DNA of 64,000 bases from Pseudomonadota bacterium. GTDB taxonomy: Bacteria; Pseudomonadota; Gammaproteobacteria; Steroidobacterales; Steroidobacteraceae. Below the pieces are notes generated by a model that searched no databases, was not told the DNA's origin, and was given only the letters and a program-made list of their open reading frames with translations. Position 1 is the stretch's first letter. Every line of letters starts with the position of its first letter. The position numbers and the translations under genes were made by a program. Location of the stretch: the NCBI GenBank assembly GCA_021816775.1, contig JAKAXA010000005.1:62001-126000 (forward strand), written 5' to 3'. This document shows positions 1-6,995 of this stretch, piece after piece.

Positions 1-152
1 GCGAGTATCTGCGCCGCGCCCGCTCGGCGGCCGCAGCGGTCGCGCTCTCGAGCGAGCAGCGGCGCGGCCTCACGGGCCAGGAGATCGGCGAGAAGATCCA
101 CGCCAGGCGCTTGGAGGCCGTGCGCGCCGTGGCGACGAGCCTGCCGGACTGA
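1..152 (+). CDS. cca: CCA tRNA nucleotidyltransferase, C-terminal end (partial)
   Basis: Reading from base 3, an open frame runs in from the left edge and stops with TGA at 150-152. The last 49 residues include GLTGQEIGEKIHARRLEAV, which resembles the extreme C-terminus of gammaproteobacterial multifunctional CCA proteins (L-x-G-x-x-I-G-x-x-I/L-x-x-x-R). Those enzymes add or repair the 3' CCA of tRNA in the cytoplasm. Only the tail is visible, so the catalytic HD and nucleotidyltransferase domains cannot be checked. The next gene is convergent, 24 bases away. Confidence 0.7.
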   Translation, partial: EYLRRARSAAAAVALSSEQRRGLTGQEIGEKIHARRLEAVRAVATSLPD

Positions 153-176
153 ACAACCGGTGCGCCGCGCCGCGGG

Positions 177-1115
177 TCAGGCGTGGGCGGCGAACGCGCC
201 CGGAGCCGCCTGCGGCGCCAGATAGGTCGGCAGGATCTCCATCATGGCGTGACGCCGCAGACCCAGGCGCGCAAAGCCGTCTTCCGCACAGACGCTGTCG
301 CGTGTCAGAGAGCGGAAGTTGTCCAGTGTGAACGGCTTGCCCGGCAGGAGCCCCATGACGGCGCCCTGCAGGCGTCCGAGCGCATCCGGCAGTCTCACGA
401 TCCGGCACGGCAGCGCGGCGACCGCCGCCGTGGTGCGCACGATCTGCTCCAGGGTCATGACTTGCGGGCCGCCGAGCTCGTAGGTCTGACCGAAGGTCTG
501 ACGGCGGGACAGCGCGAGCACGAACGCCTCGGCCACATCCCCGGCGTACACCGGGGCGAAATGCGCGTGGGCCCGCGCGAGCGGCAGCCAGCCGTGCGAG
601 AGGCGCAGCAATCCGGCGAAGCGGTTGGTGAGCGAATCGCCCGGCCCGAAGATGACCGAGGGGCGGAAGATCGTGAAATCGGCGTGGGCCCCGGCGGCGC
701 GTACCAGCGCCTCGGCCTCGGCCTTACTGCGCAGATAGCGGCTGGGCCCGCGGACGTCGGCTCCGAGGGCGCTCATGTGCAGCAGGCGCCGGACGCGGCC
801 GGCCTTCAGCGCCGCGACCAGCTTCGCGACCAGGTCCACGTGCACCTGCTGAAAGGTGCTGCGGCCGCTCTCGTTCAGAATCCCGACGAGATTGATCACC
901 GCGTCCATGCCGTCGACCAGCCGGTCGAGCACGCGGGCATCGTGCACGTTCGCCCTGACGAGGCGAACCGTCGGCAGCACGCGCAGGCGTTGATTCAGCT
1001 CGGGGTCGCGCGTGGGCACGCTCACCCAATGGCCCTGCTGGGTCAGCCGATTGATGAGTGCGGTCCCGACGAAGCCGGTACCGCCCAACACACAGATGTT
1101 CAGTGGCGCTGCCAT
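177..1115 (-). CDS. NAD(P)-binding SDR, complex I NDUFA9-like family
   Basis: The 312-residue protein starts MAAPLNICVLGGTGFVG. This is a Rossmann nucleotide-binding loop (GGTGFVG, residues about 10-16) of atypical short-chain dehydrogenases of the NDUFA9/NAD-dependent epimerase group. A further family hallmark is the strand ending in DAVINLVGIL near residue 75. The longer open frame begins 19 codons upstream, but the start at 1115 places the Rossmann strand at the usual distance from the N-terminus and has a GAGG-like element just upstream. Bacterial members often lie near cca, as here. Substrate unknown. A hydride-transfer or quinone-related role is family inference only. Confidence 0.75.
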   Translation of the reverse strand: MAAPLNICVLGGTGFVGTALINRLTQQGHWVSVPTRDPELNQRLRVLPTVRLVRANVHDARVLDRLVDGMDAVINLVGILNESGRSTFQQVHVDLVAKLVAALKAGRVRRLLHMSALGADVRGPSRYLRSKAEAEALVRAAGAHADFTIFRPSVIFGPGDSLTNRFAGLLRLSHGWLPLARAHAHFAPVYAGDVAEAFVLALSRRQTFGQTYELGGPQVMTLEQIVRTTAAVAALPCRIVRLPDALGRLQGAVMGLLPGKPFTLDNFRSLTRDSVCAEDGFARLGLRRHAMMEILPTYLAPQAAPGAFAAHA

Positions 1116-1228
1116 GACCGGAGACCTCGCGCGTCTGCCGCGAGCATGCGCCCGCGGCTCGAAGCCCGCCACCGGAATGCCTCGCCCCGGGGCTGCTCGA
1201 TGCTCCCCCGGGGCGAGAACCCGGATCC

Positions 1229-1666
1229 TCAGGCCGCCCGCACCTCGATGGTGCGCGGCTGCAGTTTCGGCTGCTTCGGGATCGCCACCTCCAGCACGCC
1301 GTGCGTCTGTTTGGCCGTGATCGAATCCACGTCGGCCCCTTCCGGCAGCGTGAAGGTGCGCAGGAATGCGCCGGCGCGGCGCTCGAGGCGCTGATGGGCC
1401 TTGCCCTGCTGGGCCTCGCGCGCGCGCTTCTCGCCGCGGATGGTGAGCACACCCTTGTCGGCCGTGATGTGAATGTCCTTCGGCTCAACGCCGGGCACGT
1501 CGGCGACGACCACGTAGCGGTCGGGCTCCTCGTAAATGTCGACCTGGGGAATCCACGAGACCTCCGCCGCTGCGGCGTTTGCGCCGGCCTCCGTGGAGAA
1601 CGCCTGGTCGAGCTGACGCTGCAGGGTGTCGATGAGCGTCCAGGGCTGATAGCGAACAACAGTCAT
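1229..1666 (-). CDS. Hsp20/alpha-crystallin small heat-shock protein
   Basis: A 145-residue cytoplasmic holdase chaperone. The alpha-crystallin domain covers roughly residues 45-135, with the family pattern PGVEPKDIHITADKGVLTIRGEK and a C-terminal I-x-I-type tail (RTIEV). It binds unfolding proteins without ATP and hands them to DnaK/ClpB. The start at 1666 is fixed by a strong Shine-Dalgarno (TTGGAGG) about 7 bases upstream, so the 13 earlier in-frame codons are not used. On the same strand, CTTGAAA at 1753-1747 could be a sigma-32 -35 element, but its -10 partner (CCGCAGAT) is poor. The gene is divergent from the nrdJ region. Confidence 0.9.
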   Translation of the reverse strand: MTVVRYQPWTLIDTLQRQLDQAFSTEAGANAAAAEVSWIPQVDIYEEPDRYVVVADVPGVEPKDIHITADKGVLTIRGEKRAREAQQGKAHQRLERRAGAFLRTFTLPEGADVDSITAKQTHGVLEVAIPKQPKLQPRTIEVRAA

Positions 1667-1875
1667 GATCCAGCCTCCAATTAATGATGGTGTCAGCGTC
1701 GACACCGTATGTCTGGTTGAAACCGATCTGCGGCCGAGGCCGGGATTTTCAAGGCGCCGGCACGGGCTGCGCCGCGCCGCGGGGCCGCTGGACGGCGCTC
1801 ACGCGATTCCGGCCGATCCGCCGGGGTCCGACCTGCGGGGGATAGCTCTGTGCACAAGCTGTGCGAACGCGGGGG

Positions 1876-1891
1876 ATACAATATCTTGGGG
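1876..1891. promoter_or_regulatory. Candidate distal NrdR box
   Basis: The sequence ATACAATATCTTGGGG matches the 10-base core of the NrdR box (CwAtATmTwG) at every position, but its outer arms are weak. A second, poorer copy (CAAAATATTC) is at 1922-1931. It lies 352 bases upstream of nrdJa in AT-rich non-coding DNA. NrdR is the ATP/dATP-sensing repressor of ribonucleotide reductase operons. The assignment rests on motif similarity and position only. Confidence 0.4.
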
Positions 1892-2011
1892 TTATGGGAT
1901 CGCGTTTGCCTCAGTCTTCCGCAAAATATTCGCAGGCCCGACACGGCGTGATTCGTCATAAGACATTGTTTTTATGGAATTTAATTTGCCGTTTTCCGAA
2001 TGACCCCAATC

Positions 2012-2040
2012 TTGACGCAGAGCCGGGTGCTCATTAGGCT
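2012..2040 (+). promoter_or_regulatory. Predicted sigma-70 promoter of nrdJa
   Basis: TTGACG at 2012-2017 and TAGGCT at 2035-2040 are 17 bases apart. The -35 is good and the -10 is poor. A start point near 2047 would leave a leader of about 180 bases and would put the NrdR-like palindrome at 2051-2066 directly over the start site, a typical repressor position. I saw no cobalamin riboswitch core in the leader. Confidence 0.4.
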
Positions 2041-2050
2041 CTTTGCCCCG

Positions 2051-2066
2051 ACACAAGATCTTGTGT
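2051..2066. promoter_or_regulatory. NrdR-box-like palindrome upstream of nrdJa
   Basis: ACACAAGATCTTGTGT is a perfect 16-base palindrome. It matches the NrdR box (acaCwAtATaTwGtgt) in both outer arms and the core, except for symmetrical G/C changes at positions 7 and 10. It lies 162 bases before the nrdJa ATG and just downstream of the predicted promoter. NrdR boxes usually occur in pairs about 31 bp apart. I find no good partner at that distance, only the distal candidate near 1876. Confidence 0.55.
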
Positions 2067-2227
2067 TCGCCTTCGGGAGAACGAGAGATCGCGCGTTCGG
2101 GGAGGCTCAGGGGGATACTGGCTGTGGATCGGCGTGTCGGTGGACCCGGTGCGCGCAGCCCAGCGCTTTCGGCGCCGCCCGTATTCCCTGTGATCCGGTG
2201 TGCAGACACTTGGGGCGCCGCGGACAC

Positions 2228-5200
2228 ATGAATACCGTCGTGAAGATCGAATCAAAGGACATAGACGCCATTCCGTTCCAGGAGGCGTCGATCGATATCT
2301 GGGACAAGAAATACCGCCTGACCGCCAAAGACGGCACGGCCATCGACAAAACGATGGACGATACGTACAGGCGCGTCGCGCGCGCGCTGGCGGACGTCGA
2401 GCGCGAAGAGCTGCGCGAGGAGTGGTACGAGCGCTTCCTCTGGGCGTTGCGCCGCGGCGCGATTCCGGCCGGTCGCGTCACCTCCAATGCCGGCGCGCGC
2501 GAGCACAAGCCCGCCACCTCGACGATCAACTGCACCGTCTCGGGGACCATCGAGGATTCGATGGACAACATCCTGGGCAAGGTCCATGAGGCAGGGCTGA
2601 CGCTGAAGGCCGGGTGTGTAGCGCCCGGCACCTGGGTACGCACCGAGCGCGGACTGGTCACCGCCGATCAGGCGGTGCAGGAGAAGCACGAGCGCATTCT
2701 CAGCTATGACCGTCAGACGCGCCGCTTCGAGATGCGCAAGATCCTGCGGCACATGACCACGCACGTGCCGCAGCACGAGAACATCCGCATCTGGTCAAAC
2801 GGCCTCTCGCTGACGACTTCGATCCGGCACCCGGTGCTCGTCTTTCGCGATGAGCAGCTGATTTACGTGCGCGCCGACGAGGTCAAGGAATCGGACGCGC
2901 TCGTGCACCACCGCTACGAATGGGCGGGAGATGCCGCGCACGCGCTGGAGGCGTGGTTCGCTGGAGCGCATCTCGGCGACGGCCGTGCATGCGAGAAGGA
3001 ACAAGCGTACGAGCCGTCGCGAATGCAATGGCGCGCCAAGGCCGCTGCCCTCGGACGGCGGTACGTGTTCAAGATCCGCGCGGCGGAGCGCAAGGTCGTG
3101 GAGCGCTACGCGGCGTTCTTCGCCGCCTTTGCCGAGAGCCGGGCCCAGGTGGTGGCTGCGAGGACCGCTAACGGCACCCCGGTGTGGGATTTCACGGTGT
3201 CCAGCTTCGCTGCGAGCCGCGCGGTTGATCGCATCGATGGGCAGACCGGCGAGAAATCCGCGACGCTGCGCGTGCCGGCATGGGTGGCGGCCGAGCCGGA
3301 TCGGTTCTTCCTGCCGTTCCTCGCCGGATTGGTCGACACTGACGGAACGGTATCGGCCGAAAGCGGCAGCGTGTCGATTTCGATGAACAGCGATGCCTTT
3401 GCGCGCGAGCTTCAGGCGCTCCTGGGCCTGTTCGGCGTTCATGGCGTGGTCACGCCGTGCAACTGGCGCGCACAGGTGCTCAACGGCCATCCCGTGGCGG
3501 CAGGCCGCGGTGCGGTCCTGAAGATCTGCGACGCGCAGTTCCTGGCCCGCGTCGCGCAGTTCATGGCCGATGACGGCAAGCGTGGACGCATTGCACGCTA
3601 TGCGTTCACGCCTGGCCAGGACGACCGCTATGCGATGCCCGAGGCGCTGCGTCAGGCACTGGATTCCGCAAGCGCCGCGCTGTCGCATGAAGAGCGGCAA
3701 TGCCTCGGTTTTTATCACGGGTGCCACCGCCGCAGCGGCGTCAGCCGCGTCTGGCTGGACAAATGGCTCGCGCGCTTCCCGGAGCTGGCCGACCTCATTC
3801 GCTTCGCGATGAGCCTGCGGCCGGTCGAGCGGGTCGAGCGCGCGCTGCCGATTGCGGAGACTTTCTTCGACTTCACGGTCGACGGCCACAACAACTACCT
3901 GGCCGGCAATCGCGGACTGGCGGTCATCCACAACTGCGGTATCGGCTACGAGTTCTCGACGCTGCGCCCGCGCGGCGCGTACGTCACGGGCGCGGGCGCC
4001 TACACGTCAGGCCCGCTGTCGTTCATGGATATCTTCGACAAGATGTGCTTCACCGTCTCCTCGGCCGGCGGCCGCCGCGGCGCGCAGATGGGAACGTTCG
4101 ATATCGGTCATCCCGATGTCATGGAGTTCATCAAGGCCAAGCGCGAAGCCGGCCGGCTGCGGCAGTTCAATCTGTCGCTGCTGATCACCGACGAGTTCAT
4201 GCAGGCGGTCCGGCAGAACGGCGAGTGGAAGCTGGCATTTCCGCTGTCGCGCAAGGAATACGAGGCGGACAAACCGGATCTCGCCGACACGAGCAAGTAC
4301 GTGTGGCGCGAATGGGCGGTGCATGACCAGTACGTGGTCAACGAGCACGGGCTGGTCGCCTGCAAGATCTACAAGACGCTGCCGGCGCGGCGCGTGTGGG
4401 ACGTCATCATGACGTCGACCTACGATTTTGCCGAGCCGGGCTTCATTCTCATCGACCGCGTCAACGAGATGAACAACAACTGGTGGTGCGAGAACATCCG
4501 CGCCACCAATCCGTGCGGCGAACAGCCGCTTCCGCCGTACGGAAGTTGTTTGCTGGGTTCTGTTAACCTGACGCGATTCGTGCGCGAGCCGTTCAGCGAT
4601 CATGCGCGCTTCGACTGGGACGAGTATCGTCAGGTCGTCAAGGTCTTTGCCCGCATGCTCGACAACGTGGTGGAGGTCAACGGCCTGCCGCTCGAGCGGC
4701 AGCGTGAGGAAATCCTGCGCAAGCGCCGCCACGGGATGGGTTTCCTCGGACTCGGCAGCACTCTGACGCTGCTCGGTATCAAGTACGGCTCGCCCGAATC
4801 GGTGAAGTTCACCGAGGATGTGGCGCGCGAAATGGCGATCGCCGGCTGGGAAGAGGCGCTCGATCTGGCGCGTGAGAAGGGGCCGGCGCCCATCATGACC
4901 GAGCGGTTCACGGTCACGAGCGAGATGCTGCGCAAGCGTCCCGAGATGATCCGCGACGGCCTGAAGGTCGGCGATCAGGTGCCGGGGCGCGTCCTGCACG
5001 CCAAGTACAGTCGTTACATGCAGCGGATCGCCCAGATTGCGCCGCATCTGGTCGAGGAGCTCGCCGCGAACGGCGCGCGCTACACGCACCACACCTCGAT
5101 CGCGCCGACCGGCACCATCTCGCTGTCGCTCGCCAACAATGCCTCGAATGGAATCGAGCCGTCGTTCGCGCACCACTACTTCCGCAACGTGATCCGGCCG

Positions 5201-5695
5201 GGGCGCAAGACGAAGGAAAAGGTCGGCGTGTACTCGTTCGAGCTGCTGGCATATCGCGAGCTCGTCAATCCACACGCGACTCCGGGCTCCGCCATCGAGT
5301 CTGAGAAGCTGCCCGATTACTTCGTCGCCTCCGAGGACATCACGCCGAAGGAGCACGTCGATGTGCAGGCGGCAGCGCAGAAGTGGGTGGACTCCTCCAT
5401 CTCCAAGACTGCGAACGTGCCGACCGATTTCCCTTACGAGAAGTTCAAGGACATCTACCTGTACGCGCACGAGCAGGGCCTGAAGGGTTGCACGACGTTC
5501 CGTTTCAACCCGGAGGCCTTCCAGGGCGTGCTGGTCAAGGAACAGGATCTGAAGAACACCGTCTACAAGTTCACTCTCGATGACGGCACCGTCGTCGAGG
5601 CGCGCGGCGATGAGGAGATCGAGTACGACGGCGAGTTGCACACGGCCGCAAATCTGTTTGATGCGATGCGCGATGGCTACTATGGGCACTTTTGA
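2228..5695 (+). CDS. nrdJ: Class II (B12-dependent) ribonucleotide reductase large part, NrdJa, intein-containing
   Basis: Encodes 1155 residues: a NrdJ catalytic barrel of about 715 residues interrupted by a 440-residue intein (residues 130-569). The enzyme reduces ribonucleotides to deoxyribonucleotides using an adenosylcobalamin-derived thiyl radical. The radical site N761-P-C763-G-E765 is present, followed by the barrel motif APTGTISLSLANNASNGIEPS. The chain ends GYYGHF without the usual C-terminal redox cysteines, which are in the next gene (5880-6647). This is the same split as NrdJa/NrdJb of Pseudomonas aeruginosa. ATG at 2228 is preferred over upstream in-frame codons because the extra N-terminus is not NrdJ-like. 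Regulation is probably by NrdR (boxes upstream). Activity requires intein splicing. Confidence 0.93.
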   Translation: MNTVVKIESKDIDAIPFQEASIDIWDKKYRLTAKDGTAIDKTMDDTYRRVARALADVEREELREEWYERFLWALRRGAIPAGRVTSNAGAREHKPATSTINCTVSGTIEDSMDNILGKVHEAGLTLKAGCVAPGTWVRTERGLVTADQAVQEKHERILSYDRQTRRFEMRKILRHMTTHVPQHENIRIWSNGLSLTTSIRHPVLVFRDEQLIYVRADEVKESDALVHHRYEWAGDAAHALEAWFAGAHLGDGRACEKEQAYEPSRMQWRAKAAALGRRYVFKIRAAERKVVERYAAFFAAFAESRAQVVAARTANGTPVWDFTVSSFAASRAVDRIDGQTGEKSATLRVPAWVAAEPDRFFLPFLAGLVDTDGTVSAESGSVSISMNSDAFARELQALLGLFGVHGVVTPCNWRAQVLNGHPVAAGRGAVLKICDAQFLARVAQFMADDGKRGRIARYAFTPGQDDRYAMPEALRQALDSASAALSHEERQCLGFYHGCHRRSGVSRVWLDKWLARFPELADLIRFAMSLRPVERVERALPIAETFFDFTVDGHNNYLAGNRGLAVIHNCGIGYEFSTLRPRGAYVTGAGAYTSGPLSFMDIFDKMCFTVSSAGGRRGAQMGTFDIGHPDVMEFIKAKREAGRLRQFNLSLLITDEFMQAVRQNGEWKLAFPLSRKEYEADKPDLADTSKYVWREWAVHDQYVVNEHGLVACKIYKTLPARRVWDVIMTSTYDFAEPGFILIDRVNEMNNNWWCENIRATNPCGEQPLPPYGSCLLGSVNLTRFVREPFSDHARFDWDEYRQVVKVFARMLDNVVEVNGLPLERQREEILRKRRHGMGFLGLGSTLTLLGIKYGSPESVKFTEDVAREMAIAGWEEALDLAREKGPAPIMTERFTVTSEMLRKRPEMIRDGLKVGDQVPGRVLHAKYSRYMQRIAQIAPHLVEELAANGARYTHHTSIAPTGTISLSLANNASNGIEPSFAHHYFRNVIRPGRKTKEKVGVYSFELLAYRELVNPHATPGSAIESEKLPDYFVASEDITPKEHVDVQAAAQKWVDSSISKTANVPTDFPYEKFKDIYLYAHEQGLKGCTTFRFNPEAFQGVLVKEQDLKNTVYKFTLDDGTVVEARGDEEIEYDGELHTAANLFDAMRDGYYGHF
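2615..3934 (+). other. Intein with LAGLIDADG homing endonuclease inside NrdJa
   Basis: The 440-residue insert begins at Cys (CVAPGTWVRTERG, splicing block A) directly after the extein sequence LTLKAG. It ends with block F (FFDFTVDGHNNYLAG) and block G (GLAVIHN) before the extein Cys+1 of CGIGYEFSTLRPRG. Rejoining the flanks restores the conserved class II RNR stretch KAG-CGIGYEFSTLRPRG. Block B is represented by TSIRHPVLV. Two LAGLIDADG helices with acidic residues are visible: AWFAGAHLGDG (intein residues 113-123) and FLAGLVDTDG (235-244). The endonuclease may therefore still be active. All splice-junction residues (Cys1, His-Asn end, Cys+1) are present and the frame is uninterrupted. Confidence 0.93.
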
Positions 5696-5879
5696 GACAC
5701 CCAGGACCGACCGCGGCGCGGAAATCGCTCGGGGCCCGAGACGCGCAATGCCTGGGCATCAGCACCCGGGAAATTCTTCCTGTCCGCGGAGTCTGCTGTC
5801 CCGCGACGTTCGTGTGGGCATACGAACTGCCTGCGGCACGACGGCCTGGAGCAGACGGCACTGATTCTGGAATCGTGAT

Positions 5880-6647
5880 ATGACCATCAAGATCGAGCGG
5901 AAAATCGTCAAGTACGAGGTGCAGAAGCCCGAGGAAGCCCAGGCGGAGAAAGCTGCGGTGGCGCAAGCGGCCAGCGCCCCTTCCGGCCCGCCGGCCCTTC
6001 CTCCCGTACCCACCACCACGACGGTCCGCGACAAGTACGGGCATATGGCGCAAGTCATCCGGATGCATGAGAAGCTCGAGCGTCCGGAGGTACTGATCGG
6101 CTCGACGTACAAGATCAAGACGCCGATCTCCGATCACGCGATGTACGTCACCATCAATGACATCGTGCTCAACGAGGACACCGAGTACGAGCAGCGGCGA
6201 CCGTTCGAGATCTTTATCAACTCGAAGAATCTCGATCACTTCCAGTGGATCGTCGCGCTGACGCGCATCATTTCGGCGGTGTTCCGCAAGGGCGGGGACG
6301 TCACGTTCCTGGTCGATGAGCTGAAAGCGGTGTTCGATCCGCGCGGCGGCTACTGGCAGCCGGGCGGAAAGTTCATGCCGTCGATCATCGCCGAGCTCGG
6401 TTACGTCATCGAACGGCACCTGCAGTCAATCGGGCTGCTGCGCAAGCCGTCGCTCGACGAGCATCAGCAGAAGCTCGTCGACGAGAAGCGCGCCGAGTAC
6501 GAAGCCCGCGCCCGCCAGACCGACGCATTCGCAAAATCAGATTTCCCTGAAGGCGCGCAGCTGTGCGCCAAGTGCAGCACCGCGGCCGTGGTGATGATGG
6601 ATGGCTGCATGACGTGTCTCAACTGCGGCGAGTCCAAGTGCGGTTGA
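5880..6647 (+). CDS. nrdJb: Class II ribonucleotide reductase C-terminal subunit, NrdJb
   Basis: A 255-residue protein carrying the part missing from NrdJa. An N-terminal linker rich in Ala/Pro (residues 20-45) leads into a domain with the segment YVTINDIVLNE. The C-terminus has the thiol-shuttle cysteines C229-x2-C232 and C243-x2-C246-x2-C249-x4-C254, ending CGESKCG as in single-chain NrdJ. It would re-reduce the active-site disulfide of NrdJa and take electrons from thioredoxin. It lies 184 bases downstream of nrdJa on the same strand, presumably co-transcribed. The start at 5880 has only a weak ribosome site (CTGGAA). Confidence 0.88.
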   Translation: MTIKIERKIVKYEVQKPEEAQAEKAAVAQAASAPSGPPALPPVPTTTTVRDKYGHMAQVIRMHEKLERPEVLIGSTYKIKTPISDHAMYVTINDIVLNEDTEYEQRRPFEIFINSKNLDHFQWIVALTRIISAVFRKGGDVTFLVDELKAVFDPRGGYWQPGGKFMPSIIAELGYVIERHLQSIGLLRKPSLDEHQQKLVDEKRAEYEARARQTDAFAKSDFPEGAQLCAKCSTAAVVMMDGCMTCLNCGESKCG

Positions 6648-6680
6648 GTTGGTCGGGATCGGCAAAAGTTGCAATTTGTC

Positions 6681-6746
6681 CGTTGACACATAAGGTGACA
6701 TTTCAGCCCCCTAAACTGATATTGTCAGCCCCATAAAGTGATACTT
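6681..6746. repeat. Three tandem ~22-base repeats, probable insertion-sequence end
   Basis: Two adjacent 22-base units, 6703-6724 and 6725-6746, match at 18 of 22 positions (TCAGCCCC-n-TAAA-n-TGATA core). A third, degenerate unit is at 6681-6702 (ATAAGGTGACATT). Serial ~20-base repeats of this type are common at the ends of IS21/IS481-type elements. Together with the transposase-like tail at 6832-6960, they suggest one surviving end of an old insertion just after nrdJb. Confidence 0.45.
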
Positions 6747-6831
6747 CACTGGGGTCATTCCATGCGGCGAGGCTCTCCTCGACACAAGTTTTGCGAAGTA
6801 CAAAAAGCGGGGCGCCGCGCACGGCGTGCTC

Positions 6832-6960
6832 TCAGTGCTGCTTTGGGGCCATCAACTTATCATTTTGTCGCGCGAATTCGTCCAGCCACCGTACGATTTG
6901 TGGTTTGCAGTCGGTGCTGATGCCACGGCGTTCGGCTCGCCGGTCTGCTGGCGTTGAGGG
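6832..6960 (-). pseudogene. Possible transposase C-terminal remnant
   Basis: On the minus strand a short open stretch reads TPADRRAERRGISTDCKPQ, continues IVRWLDEFARQNDKLMAPKQH, and stops at 6832. It looks like real coding sequence (amphipathic helix, basic tail), but nothing upstream supports a full gene, because the EAL gene's stop codon lies just beyond at 6996. About 85 bases after its stop come the tandem IS-like repeats. I cannot assign an IS family with certainty. Read it as a truncated mobile-element gene of low confidence. Confidence 0.3.
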
Positions 6961-6995
6961 TGGACGTCGTCGGAGTTGGGACCCATGGAGATTGG

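Noticed and set aside
2067-2227. Cobalamin riboswitch before nrdJ
   Set aside because: The leader is long enough, but I could not find the B12-box core or its flanking stems on this strand.
4007-5689. 560-codon frame opposite nrdJa
   Set aside because: Antisense shadow of a recognised catalytic gene, with no domain or ribosome site.
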